A stretch of 15,341 nt of DNA from NCBI GenBank assembly GCA_050485905.1, contig JBJHCH010000095.1, positions 1 through 15,341 of the forward strand, given 5' to 3'. This document shows positions 7,533 to 15,329 of the stretch, one piece after another. The DNA is from JAWLCA01 sp050485905. Lineage in GTDB: Bacteria; Pseudomonadota; Alphaproteobacteria; Rhodobacterales; Rhodobacteraceae. The notes beneath the pieces were generated by a model. It saw only the letters and a program-made list of their open reading frames with translations, was not told the origin of the DNA and did no database searches. Numbering within the stretch: position 1 is the stretch's first letter; every line of letters begins with the position of its first letter. The position numbers and the translations under genes are program-made.

Positions 7533-7572
7533 TTGACTGAATCGCTCGCTCAACCTAGAAACATTCTAAGTT
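7533..7572 (+). promoter_or_regulatory. iscR promoter overlapped by an IscR-type palindromic operator
   Basis: TTGACT (7533-7538, 5/6) and TAGAAA (7556-7561, 4/6) are separated by exactly 17 bp, so transcription should start near 7568 with a leader of about 80 nt. An inverted repeat covers the -10 element and start site: arms AACCTAGAA (7552-7560) and TTCTAAGTT (7564-7572) around ACA, 9 bp each with one mismatch, perfect in the core TAGAA-N3-TTCTA. This layout predicts repression, most simply autoregulation by IscR. It may be the 'Iron-Rhodo-box' proposed for Rhodobacterales iron and Fe-S genes, but I cannot confirm the match to the published consensus from memory. Confidence 0.75.
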
Positions 7573-7647
7573 CCGGCCGGGCCGGGGGCTGGGCCGGCAG
7601 TTAAGCAGGGTCGCGCCTGACGTCAATGTCTTTGCGGGGATCGCGCC

Positions 7648-8109
7648 ATGAAACTTTCGACCAAGGGTCGCTACGCGATGGTAGCATTGGCGGATCTCGC
7701 GGCGGCCGAGACCGAGAGCTTGGTTTCGCTTGCCGAGATATCGCGGCGGCAGGACATATCGCTTCCGTATCTGGAGCAGTTGTTCGTCAAGTTGCGCCGC
7801 GCCGGAATCGTGGAATCGGTGCGTGGTCCGGGTGGCGGTTATCGGCTCGCCAAGGCACCTGAAGCGATCCGTGTGAGCGAGATCATGGCTGCGGTCGATG
7901 AGACGGTCAGCGCGCTGCACACCGGGGCAGGTGCCTCTGGCGCACTATCTGGCACGCGCGCGCAGAGCCTGACGAACAGGTTGTGGGAGGGGCTGTCAGC
8001 CCATGTCTATGTCTTCCTGCACCAGACGCGCCTGTCGGATGTGATCCGCAACGACCTGACGCCATGCCCCGCCGTTCCAACGCTGTTCCAGGTGGTGGAC
8101 GAAGGATGA
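7648..8109 (+). CDS. iscR: Rrf2-family Fe-S cluster regulator IscR (single-cysteine, Rhodobacter type)
   Basis: IscR-type regulators bind DNA through an N-terminal winged helix and sense Fe-S cluster supply, repressing cluster-assembly genes when clusters suffice. The 153-residue protein begins MKLSTKGRYAMVALADLA, a standard Rrf2 start. It continues with the recognition-helix region ISLPYLEQLFVKLRRAGIVESVRG (37-60) and the wing GPGGGYRLAK (60-69). Enterobacterial IscR binds its [2Fe-2S] cluster with three Cys and a His in the 90-110 region; here that region has no Cys, and the only Cys is C140 (TPCPAV). This matches the unusual single-Cys IscR described in Rhodobacter sphaeroides. GGGGA lies seven bases before the ATG. 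It is the first gene of the operon, and its stop overlaps the next start (ATGA). Its own promoter carries the likely operator. Confidence 0.92.
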   Translation: MKLSTKGRYAMVALADLAAAETESLVSLAEISRRQDISLPYLEQLFVKLRRAGIVESVRGPGGGYRLAKAPEAIRVSEIMAAVDETVSALHTGAGASGALSGTRAQSLTNRLWEGLSAHVYVFLHQTRLSDVIRNDLTPCPAVPTLFQVVDEG

Positions 8110-9149
8110 CCCGGCGAGCCTATCTGGACTACAACGCGACTGCGCCGCTGCAGCCCGAGGCGCGGGCGGCGATGGTTGCGGCGATGGATATGGTCGGGAA
8201 CCCGTCGTCGGTTCATACCGAGGGTCGAGCGGCGCGCGCCATTGTGGAGCGGGCGCGCGCTCAGATCGCGGCCTCGCTGGGGGCAGATGGCGCGGATGTC
8301 ATCTTCACATCTGGTGCGACCGAAGCGGCGGCGTTGGCGCTTGCCGGGCGCGGCCTGCATGGTGGCGGCATTGAGCACGACGCTGTTGCGTCATGGATCA
8401 CTGGCGATCTGCCGGTCGATTCTGCCGGTCAGGTGAGTGTGCCTGATCCCGGCAGCGCCACCCTGCAACTGGCCAATAGCGAGACCGGTGTGGCGCAGTC
8501 CCTGCCGGACGGCCTTGCCGTCAGCGATCTGACCCAGGGCTTCGGCAAGCTGCCGATCGCGTTCAACTGGCTGGGCTGTGAAATGGGCTTCGTTTCGGCG
8601 CACAAGTTGGGCGGACCGAAGGGCGTGGGCGCACTCATCGTTCGGCGGGGGACGGAGCTTTCTGCCCAGTTGCGCGGCGGCGGTCAGGAGATGGGGCGCC
8701 GTGCGGGCACCGAGAACGTTATCGGCATCGCAGGTTTTGGCGCCGCGGCGGAGCGTGCCGCCCTTCTGTTGGCAGATGGCGCGTGGGATAGGGTTGCAAA
8801 ACTTAGAAATATTCTAGAAGACGCACTGGAAGCCGGTGCAAAGGACATTATTTTTGTCGGGAAAGGCGGGCCGCGTCTGCCCAACACGAGTTGTGTCATC
8901 GCGCCGGGCTGGAAGGGCGAGACGCAGGTGATGCAGATGGATCTGGCAGGTTTTGCGATCTCGGCAGGATCCGCCTGCTCCAGCGGCAAGGTGCGGCCAA
9001 GCCGGGTTCTGTCGGCGATGGGTCTGCATGCACATGCGGCTGCCGCGATACGGGTGTCGCTGGGGCCGGCGACGACGGAAGAAGAGGTCGAACGATTTGC
9101 CGTGGCCTGGCTGGCGGCGCACCGCAGGCACAGGGAGCGGGCGGCATGA
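8106..9149 (+). CDS. iscS: Cysteine desulfurase, IscS/NifS type
   Basis: This PLP enzyme converts cysteine to alanine and passes the sulfur, as a persulfide, to Fe-S assembly. The 347-residue product has the fold-type I pattern: H91 stacking over PLP (IEHDAV), D141 and Q144 (DLTQ), the PLP-binding Lys K167 (SAHKLGGPKG, 164-173) and the catalytic Cys C291 in SAGSACSSG (286-294), set in the longer loop typical of the IscS/NifS group. It is shorter than E. coli IscS (about 404 residues). The frame extends upstream to 7983, but that part overlaps iscR; the ATG at 8106 overlaps the iscR stop by four bases and begins YLDYNATAP, as the family does. Codons 233-238 coincide with an IscR-type palindrome and are unusually AT-rich. 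Operon role: a sulfur donor in addition to SufS. Confidence 0.9.
   Translation: MTRRAYLDYNATAPLQPEARAAMVAAMDMVGNPSSVHTEGRAARAIVERARAQIAASLGADGADVIFTSGATEAAALALAGRGLHGGGIEHDAVASWITGDLPVDSAGQVSVPDPGSATLQLANSETGVAQSLPDGLAVSDLTQGFGKLPIAFNWLGCEMGFVSAHKLGGPKGVGALIVRRGTELSAQLRGGGQEMGRRAGTENVIGIAGFGAAAERAALLLADGAWDRVAKLRNILEDALEAGAKDIIFVGKGGPRLPNTSCVIAPGWKGETQVMQMDLAGFAISAGSACSSGKVRPSRVLSAMGLHAHAAAAIRVSLGPATTEEEVERFAVAWLAAHRRHRERAA
8801..8820 (-). promoter_or_regulatory. Second IscR-type palindrome inside the cysteine desulfurase gene
   Basis: TAGAA (8804-8808), ATA, TTCTA (8812-8816) repeats the exact core of the iscR operator. Read on the minus strand, CTAGAA (8817-8812), then three bases, then TTCTAAGTT (8808-8800) matches the iscR operator at 15 of 15 positions outside the spacer. 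The minus strand also holds a good -10 match, TAGAAT (8816-8811), but only a weak TTGCAC at 19 bp upstream. It may be an IscR-controlled antisense promoter or an internal binding site. Confidence 0.55.
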
Positions 9150-9220
9150 TGGAACTGATGAAAACAGGCGTCAACGCGCGGCGCCAAGGAGGATCGGGAC
9201 GTGCAGATGGAAGTTCGTGA
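9146..9220 (+). CDS. Possible 24-codon leader ORF between iscS and sufB
   Basis: An ATG at 9146 overlaps the iscS stop (ATGA) and opens 24 codons (starting MMELMKTGVN) that end at TGA 9218-9220, 20 bases inside sufB in another frame. GGGAG (9133-9137) is placed eight bases before the ATG, as good as many real starts here. The product is basic, rich in Gly, Arg and Ser, and resembles nothing I know. It could couple translation of iscS to sufB, because ribosomes reading it would cross the sufB ribosome binding site. It could equally be chance. Confidence 0.25.
   Translation: MMELMKTGVNARRQGGSGRADGSS
9186..9192 (+). promoter_or_regulatory. Strong ribosome binding site that fixes the sufB GTG start
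   Basis: AAGGAGG lies exactly eight bases before GTG 9201. The next in-frame ATG (9207) would be 14 bases away. The spacing supports GTG as the real start of sufB. Confidence 0.8.
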
Positions 9221-10727
9221 CATAGACGTGCGCGAAGGTGTGGACCGCGAGACGGTGGAAACCGTCCAGGCCATGGCCGGCAAGTACAAGCACGGCTGGG
9301 AAACCGACATCGAGATGGAGTTCGCGCCAAAGGGCCTGAACGAAGACATCGTACGCCTGATCTCGGAAAAGAATGGCGAACCGGGCTGGATGACCGACTG
9401 GCGCCTGGCCGCGTTCCGCCGCTGGCAGCAGATGGTAGAGCCCGACTGGGCCATGCTGAAGATTCCGCCGATCGACTATCAGGAGCAATATTACTACGCC
9501 AAGCCCAAGAGCATGGTGGAGAAGCCGAAGTCGCTGGACGAGGTCGATCCGAAGCTGTTGGCGACCTATGAAAAGCTGGGCATACCGCTGAAGGAACAAA
9601 TGATCCTTGCCGGGGTGGAGGGGGCCGACACGGTCCCGGCCGAGGGCCGCAAGGTCGCGGTCGATGCGGTCTTCGACAGCGTGAGTCTGGGGACGACCTT
9701 CAAGGACGAACTGGCGAAAGCTGGGGTCATCTTCTGTTCAATCTCCGAGGCGATCCGCGAGCATCCCGAGTTGGTCAGGAAATACCTCGGATCGGTCGTG
9801 CCGCAGTCCGACAACTACTTCGCCACGCTGAACTCGGCCGTCTTCTCGGACGGGTCGTTCGTCTATGTGCCGAAGGGCGTGCGCTGCCCGATGGAATTGT
9901 CGACCTATTTCCGCATCAATGCCGAGAATACCGGCCAGTTCGAGCGCACGCTGATCATCGCCGAGGACGGCGCCTTTGTCAGCTATCTGGAGGGCTGCAC
10001 TGCGCCGAAGCGCGACACGCACCAGTTGCACGCCGCGGTGGTGGAGATCGTGGCGCTGGACGATGCCGAGGTGAAGTACTCGACCGTCCAGAACTGGTAT
10101 CCCGGCGACGAGGACGGCAAGGGCGGCATCTACAATTTCGTCACCAAGCGTGCAGATTGCCGCGGCGCGCGGTCAAAGGTGATGTGGACGCAGGTAGAGA
10201 CCGGATCGGCCATTACCTGGAAGTATCCCTCCTGCATCCTGCGCGGTGATGACAGCCAGGGCGAATTCTATTCAATCGCCATCACTAACAACTGGCAGCA
10301 GGCCGACACCGGCACCAAAATGGTGCATCTGGGCAAGAACACCAAGTCGCGCATCGTGTCCAAGGGCATCAGCGCGGGCCATGCGCAGAACACGTATCGC
10401 GGGCTGGTTTCGATGCACCCCAGGGCGCTGAACAGCCGCAACTACACGCAATGCGACAGCCTGCTGATCGGCGACCAGTGCGGCGCGCATACCGTGCCCT
10501 ATATCGAGGTAAAGAACACCTCGAGCCGGGTGGAGCACGAGGCAACGACGTCGAAGGTCGACGACGACCAACTTTTCTATTGCCGTCAGCGAGGGATGGA
10601 CGAGGAAGAGGCCGTTGCGCTGGTAGTGAACGGCTTCTGCCGCGAAGTGCTTCAGGCGCTGCCCATGGAATTCGCCATGGAGGCGCAGAGCCTCGTCGCC
10701 ATCAGCCTCGAAGGCTCGGTGGGCTGA
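9201..10727 (+). CDS. sufB: Fe-S cluster assembly scaffold protein SufB
   Basis: SufB is the core scaffold of the SufBCD complex, accepting sulfur from the SufS pathway and building the cluster with SufC and SufD in the cytosol. The 508-residue protein (E. coli 495) ends with the highly conserved block from NSRNYTQCDSLLIGDQCGAH to the terminal SLEGSVG. C418 (TQCDS) corresponds to E. coli C405, which has been implicated in sulfur transfer and cluster building; H446 and E447 in VEHEATTS match E. coli H433/E434 at the SufB-SufD interface. The beta-helix core lies between about residues 190 and 420. The start is GTG, fixed by AAGGAGG eight bases upstream. It lies 51 bp after iscS; sufC follows after 47 bp containing a GC stem-loop. 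Confidence 0.97.
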   Translation: MQMEVRDIDVREGVDRETVETVQAMAGKYKHGWETDIEMEFAPKGLNEDIVRLISEKNGEPGWMTDWRLAAFRRWQQMVEPDWAMLKIPPIDYQEQYYYAKPKSMVEKPKSLDEVDPKLLATYEKLGIPLKEQMILAGVEGADTVPAEGRKVAVDAVFDSVSLGTTFKDELAKAGVIFCSISEAIREHPELVRKYLGSVVPQSDNYFATLNSAVFSDGSFVYVPKGVRCPMELSTYFRINAENTGQFERTLIIAEDGAFVSYLEGCTAPKRDTHQLHAAVVEIVALDDAEVKYSTVQNWYPGDEDGKGGIYNFVTKRADCRGARSKVMWTQVETGSAITWKYPSCILRGDDSQGEFYSIAITNNWQQADTGTKMVHLGKNTKSRIVSKGISAGHAQNTYRGLVSMHPRALNSRNYTQCDSLLIGDQCGAHTVPYIEVKNTSSRVEHEATTSKVDDDQLFYCRQRGMDEEEAVALVVNGFCREVLQALPMEFAMEAQSLVAISLEGSVG

Positions 10728-10749
10728 TCTGACACTTTTGAACGCAATC

Positions 10750-10767
10750 CGCCGGGCTGGCCCGGCG
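10750..10767 (+). repeat. GC-rich stem-loop between sufB and sufC
   Basis: CGCCGGGC (10750-10757) and GCCCGGCG (10760-10767) are perfect inverted arms around TG, folding as a 7-bp stem with a four-base loop. No T-run follows, so it is not a normal terminator. It ends seven bases before the first sufC ATG, leaving little room for a ribosome binding site there. It could affect sufC translation, mRNA processing or the SufB:SufC ratio. Confidence 0.5.
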
Positions 10768-10774
10768 CGCAAGA

Positions 10775-11544
<770 letters not shown>

Positions 11545-11545
<1 letters not shown>

Positions 11546-12837
11546 TGGCGGCCGTTCCCCAGGCAAAGGTCGCGGCCACCGAGGCGCGACTGGCGACGCT
11601 GACCTTGCCGCAGAGCGGCGCATGGCTGCGGCGCGCGCGAGAGGCCGCGCTGCGCCGCCTTGGCGAAATGGGGTTGCCCGCCCGGCGTGACGAATACTGG
11701 AAATATACCGATCCTGCCGGTCTGATCGCGCCCGAGGCGTCGGCGTCGGCGATCTTCGACACGTCGGATGAATCCCCCGTCTTCGATGCCATCGACCGGG
11801 TGAAGGTGGTCTTCGTTGATGGCGTGTTCTCGAAAGACCTGTCCGACGACCTTTCAATGGCGGGACTGGAGATTGCCCGTCTGGCCGAGGCTGGCGCACA
11901 GGATCTGCACTGGGCGCGCGATCTCTATGGCGTGCTGGAGGCCCGAGGGCAGACCCCGGTGCAGCGCCCGCTCGCGGCGCTGGGAACGGCCTATGCTACT
12001 GACGGCCTGCTGATCCGGGCCACGGCAAAAGCGGCCAAGCCGGTCAATATTGTCTATTTGCAGACATCGGAGCGGTCCGACGTGATCCTGCACCACTGCA
12101 TCAAGGTCGAAGCGGGCGCCGAGGTGACGATCCTTGAAAACGGTGCCGCGGGCGCACGGCTGACCACCGGCATGGAGGTGGAGGTTGCTGACGGTGGAAA
12201 GTTTCACCATGTGCGGGTGCAGGGCAGGGCGCATGAACGCCGGGCGGCGACCCACATCTTTGCTCGGCTTGGCGCCGAGAGCGTGTTCAAATCGTTCACG
12301 CTGACGGCTAACGGTGCGCTTACGCGGAACGATGCGGTGATCGAACTGACCGGTGACGACGGCATCGCCCATGTGGCGGGCGCGGCGGTTGGCGATGGGG
12401 CGTTCCACCACGATGATACTGTCTTCGTCACCCATGCCGCTGAACGCTGCGAAAGCCGGCAGGTGTTCAAGAAGGTGCTGAAGAACGGCGCGGTCGGGGT
12501 TTTTCAGGGCAAGATCCTTGTAAAGCCCGGCGCACAGCAGACCGACGGCTACCAGATCAGTCAGTCGCTGCTGCTGGACGACGACAGCCAGTTTCTCGCC
12601 AAGCCGGAACTTGAAATCTACGCCGATGACGTGAAATGCTCGCACGGCTCCACCTCTGGCGCGATCGACGAGACGGCGCTGTTCTACCTGCGCTCGCGCG
12701 GCGTTCCGGTGCCGGAGGCACGGGTGCTTTTGGTACTCGCCTTCCTCGCCGAAGCTCTGGACGAGGTGGAGGATGCCGAGATCGCAGAGGACGTGCGTAG
12801 CCGGCTGGAGGGGTGGCTCCTTCGCCATCAGGGCTGA
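11545..12837 (+). CDS. sufD: Fe-S cluster assembly protein SufD
   Basis: SufD is the SufB paralogue that pairs with it in the SufBC2D complex and is linked to iron acquisition for the nascent cluster. The 430-residue product has an N-terminal helical part with RRDEYWKYTDP (47-57), where the YWKYT-type motif is common in SufD. A beta-helix domain follows (about 160-390), then a helical C-terminus. The conserved CSHGSTSGAIDE contains C365 and H367; the His corresponds to E. coli SufD H360, implicated in cluster formation. GGAGG (11533-11537) sits seven bases before the ATG, which overlaps the sufC stop by one base. The stop is directly followed by the ATG of the next gene (TGAATG), implying coupled translation. 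Confidence 0.95.
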
Positions 12838-13338
12838 ATGTCCGTCACTGCTGACATCGTTGCGGCCTATCGCCGCCCCCGCGCGGTATTCCGACGCCAT
12901 CTGACGGCCGGCGTGCGAGAGGATCGGGCGCTGGGATTTCTCGTCCTGGCTTGCGTGCTGATCTTCGTCGCCCAATGGCCGCGACTGGCGCGGCAGGCCC
13001 ATCTGGATGCGTCCGTCCCGCTGCCTGCGCTGATCGGCGGCGCGCTGATGGCATGGCTGTTCATCGCACCGCTTGCCTTTTACGCAATTGCAGCCGTCAG
13101 TGCTGCAGTCTCGCGTCTGATTGGTGGCCGTGGGGACTGGTACGCCTCTCGATTGGCACTGTTCTGGTCGCTACTGGTGATCAGCCCACTCTTGTTGCTG
13201 AACGGTCTGCTGGCCGGCTTCATGGGGACGGGTGCAGTGACCACACTGGTGGGGCTGGCGGTGCTGGCGGTCTTTCTCTATCTCTGGGGCGCGGCGCTGG
13301 TCGAGGCCGAAACGGGCGCGCCCGAGGCGAAGACATGA
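12838..13338 (+). CDS. Membrane protein embedded in the suf operon, possibly YIP1-like (first of two)
   Basis: The 166-residue product is an integral membrane protein with about four to five hydrophobic spans, near residues 31-47, 62-92 (long enough for one or two spans), 105-127 and 133-153. Its N-terminal soluble part contains YRRPRAVFRRHL, a pattern seen at the start of YIP1-type bacterial proteins. I offer YIP1 (PF04893) as a likely but unproved family. No catalytic or metal-binding motif is evident, and it has no Cys outside the first span. The ATG abuts the sufD stop with only a weak ribosome binding site, so translation probably restarts from sufD. It overlaps the next gene by four bases (ATGA). 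The position implies expression together with Fe-S assembly; the function is unknown. Confidence 0.78.
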   Translation: MSVTADIVAAYRRPRAVFRRHLTAGVREDRALGFLVLACVLIFVAQWPRLARQAHLDASVPLPALIGGALMAWLFIAPLAFYAIAAVSAAVSRLIGGRGDWYASRLALFWSLLVISPLLLLNGLLAGFMGTGAVTTLVGLAVLAVFLYLWGAALVEAETGAPEAKT

Positions 13339-13973
13339 CCACGCAGCGGATGCGCAGACAGGAACCCGACGGCATGGACACATCCCTATCGGCCCTCACG
13401 GCCCTACTGCGCGAGACGCTGACCGACCCGCGGTCGGCAGCGCGGCGTATCCTGGCGTTCGAACTACCTATCCAGGTGCGGTGGCTGGCGCTGGTGCTCG
13501 TGGCGGTGGTCTCGGCGCTACTGTTCCACCTGAGCCTGCCACCGATGGAGATGCCAGAGGGCGAGGAAATCTCGGTGCCCCTAGTGTTCCGCAGCCCTCT
13601 GTTCACTGCCTTCATCCAGGCTGCGGTGATCGCGGTGACGGCGCTGGTCGTGCATCACGTCGGCGCGCGGTTGGGCGGGCGCGGGCGATTTGAGGATGGG
13701 CTCTTGCTGGTGGTCTGGCTTCAGTTCATCCTAATCTGCCTTCAGGTCGCGCAGCTTGCGGTGGGGTTGCTCGTGCCGCCGCTGGCTGAAATGCTGGGGA
13801 TCGTCGCGCTGGTGCTGTCCCTGTGGCTGTTGACAAATTTCGTGGCTGAGTTGCACGGGTTCGAGTCGCTAGGCAAGGTTTTTCTGGGCATCATGCTGAC
13901 GTCCTTCGCGATGGCCGTCCTACTGGCGCTGGTGCTGACAGTATTGATTGGCGGCCTACCGGCGGAGGGCTGA
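13335..13973 (+). CDS. Membrane protein embedded in the suf operon, possibly YIP1-like (second of two)
   Basis: The 212-residue product has about five membrane spans, near residues 48-66, 90-109, 122-147, 152-171 and 183-206. Before span 1, LLRETLTDPRSAARRILAFELP (24-45) is the sort of amphipathic lead-in typical of YIP1-family proteins. Between spans 1 and 2 there is an acidic, Met/Pro-rich loop (PPMEMPEGEE, 69-78). I chose ATG 13335, which overlaps the previous stop by four bases and has GAGG about seven bases upstream; the ATG at 13374 (MDTSLSAL) is an alternative. The frame is open further upstream, but that part overlaps the previous gene. sufS starts three bases after its stop. Family is a suggestion and function unknown; it may act as a pair with its neighbour. 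Confidence 0.78.
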   Translation: MTTQRMRRQEPDGMDTSLSALTALLRETLTDPRSAARRILAFELPIQVRWLALVLVAVVSALLFHLSLPPMEMPEGEEISVPLVFRSPLFTAFIQAAVIAVTALVVHHVGARLGGRGRFEDGLLLVVWLQFILICLQVAQLAVGLLVPPLAEMLGIVALVLSLWLLTNFVAELHGFESLGKVFLGIMLTSFAMAVLLALVLTVLIGGLPAEG

Positions 13974-13976
13974 GCG

Positions 13977-15197
13977 ATGTATGACGTGCAAACGGTGCGG
14001 CGCGATTTCCCGATCCTGTCGCGTAAAGTGAATGGCCGGCCGCTCGTCTATCTCGATAACGGTGCTTCGGCGCAGAAACCGCAGGCGGTGATCGATGCGG
14101 TGACCCGCGGCTATGCCGAGGAATACTCGAACGTCCATCGCGGCCTGCATTTCCTCTCCAACCTGGCGACCGACAAGTATGAAGCCGTTCGCGGTAAGAT
14201 TGCGCGCTTCCTCAACGCTGGCCGAGAGGAAGAGATCATCTTCACCACGGGTTCTACCGAAGGGATCAACCTGGTCGCCTATGGCTGGGCCATGCCGCGG
14301 TTCGAACCGAGCGACGAGATCGTGCTGAGCGTGATGGAACATCATGCCAACATCGTCCCGTGGCATTTCCTGCGCGAGCGTCAGGGCGCCGTTCTGCGCT
14401 GGGTCGATACTGATGCCCGCGGGGATCTCGACCCTCAGTCGGTGATCGACGCCATTGGTCCGCGCACGAAGCTGGTCGCCGTGACGCACATGTCGAACGT
14501 GCTCGGCACAAAGGTCGATATCGCGGCAATCTGCCGTGGGGCACACGAAAAGGGCGTGCCGGTTCTGGTGGATGGCAGTCAGGCGGCAGTGCACATGCCG
14601 GTCGATGTGCAGGCACTTGGCTGCGACTTCTATGCGATCACCGGACATAAGCTCTACGGTCCGTCAAGCTCTGGCGCGATCTACATTCGAGCCGAACGAC
14701 AGGCCGAGATGCGCCCATTTATCGGTGGCGGCGACATGATCCGCGAGGTGCGCCGCGACGCCGTTATCTATAACGATCCTCCGCATAAGTTCGAGGCGGG
14801 AACCCCGGCCATCGTCCAGCAGATCGGCCTTGGCGCGGCGCTCGACTACCTTACCGGGATCGGGATGGAGAACATCGCTGCGCATGAGGACGGCCTGCGT
14901 GACCATGCTCGCGAACGGTTTGCCGGACTGAACTGGCTGACGGTGCAGGGTACTTCGGCGACGAAGGGCGCAATCTTCTCCTTCACGCTCGACGGCGCTG
15001 CCCACGCGCACGACATCTCCACTGTGCTCGACAAGCGCGGGGTGGCGGTGCGGGCCGGCCAGCACTGCGCCGCGCCGCTTATGGACCACCTGGGCGTAAG
15101 CGCGACCTGCCGTGCCTCGTTCGGTCTCTACAACACCCGGGAAGAGGTCGATGCGCTGGTGGAAGCGCTGGAACTTTGCCACGAACTCTTCGCATGA
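13977..15197 (+). CDS. sufS: Cysteine desulfurase SufS
   Basis: SufS (group II cysteine desulfurase / selenocysteine lyase family) provides persulfide sulfur to SufB, usually by way of a SufE or SufU carrier. The 406-residue length equals E. coli SufS. Key residues align at almost the same numbers: H123 over the PLP ring (EHHANIVPW, 121-129), D199 and Q202 (DGSQ), PLP-binding K225 (TGHKLYGPSS, 222-231), catalytic C364 in RAGQHCAAPLM (359-369), and R379. GGAGGG (13964-13969) is seven bases before the ATG, three bases after the previous stop. No sufE, sufA or sufT gene follows here; a tRNA gene begins 46 bp downstream, so within this window sufS ends the operon. Confidence 0.96.
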   Translation: MYDVQTVRRDFPILSRKVNGRPLVYLDNGASAQKPQAVIDAVTRGYAEEYSNVHRGLHFLSNLATDKYEAVRGKIARFLNAGREEEIIFTTGSTEGINLVAYGWAMPRFEPSDEIVLSVMEHHANIVPWHFLRERQGAVLRWVDTDARGDLDPQSVIDAIGPRTKLVAVTHMSNVLGTKVDIAAICRGAHEKGVPVLVDGSQAAVHMPVDVQALGCDFYAITGHKLYGPSSSGAIYIRAERQAEMRPFIGGGDMIREVRRDAVIYNDPPHKFEAGTPAIVQQIGLGAALDYLTGIGMENIAAHEDGLRDHARERFAGLNWLTVQGTSATKGAIFSFTLDGAAHAHDISTVLDKRGVAVRAGQHCAAPLMDHLGVSATCRASFGLYNTREEVDALVEALELCHELFA

Positions 15198-15204
15198 TTG
15201 GGCG

Positions 15205-15233
15205 TTGCGGCCCTATCTTGCAGCCGCTATAGC
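15205..15233 (+). promoter_or_regulatory. Candidate promoter of the tRNA-Arg gene
   Basis: TTGCGG (15205-15210, 3/6) and TATAGC (15228-15233, 4/6) are separated by exactly 17 bp, placing a start near 15240, a few bases before the mature tRNA. Short leaders occur in tRNA genes. It starts eight bases after the sufS stop. Confidence 0.45.
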
Positions 15234-15243
15234 AATGCCCGAA

Positions 15244-15320
<77 letters not shown>

Positions 15321-15329
15321 AGCTAGTGA

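Noticed and set aside
7573..7597. CCGGCC-N13-GGCCGG stem in the iscR leader, considered as a riboswitch or attenuator
   Set aside because: Low-complexity GC-rich run with many alternative pairings and no T-run; it fits no riboswitch I know.
7618..7625. TGACGTCA palindrome in the iscR leader
   Set aside because: Eight bases, downstream of the promoter, likely chance; no bacterial regulator is suggested.
7983..8105. Longer start for the IscS-type cysteine desulfurase
   Set aside because: It would overlap iscR by over 120 bases; the ATG at 8106 gives a family-typical start and a four-base overlap.
8684..9454. Minus-strand open frame (256 codons) spanning the iscS-sufB junction, near the internal palindrome
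   Set aside because: Considered as a product of an antisense transcript, but it is Ser/Pro/Arg-rich without motifs and starts within sufB, upstream of the putative antisense start at about 8804; no coding evidence.
11854..13002. Minus-strand open frame (382 codons) opposite sufD
   Set aside because: Antisense to a well-supported gene, no recognisable domain, composition typical of a shadow frame.
13830..13835. Perfect TTGACA inside the second membrane-protein gene, considered as a sufS promoter
   Set aside because: No acceptable -10 hexamer at 16-18 bp downstream.
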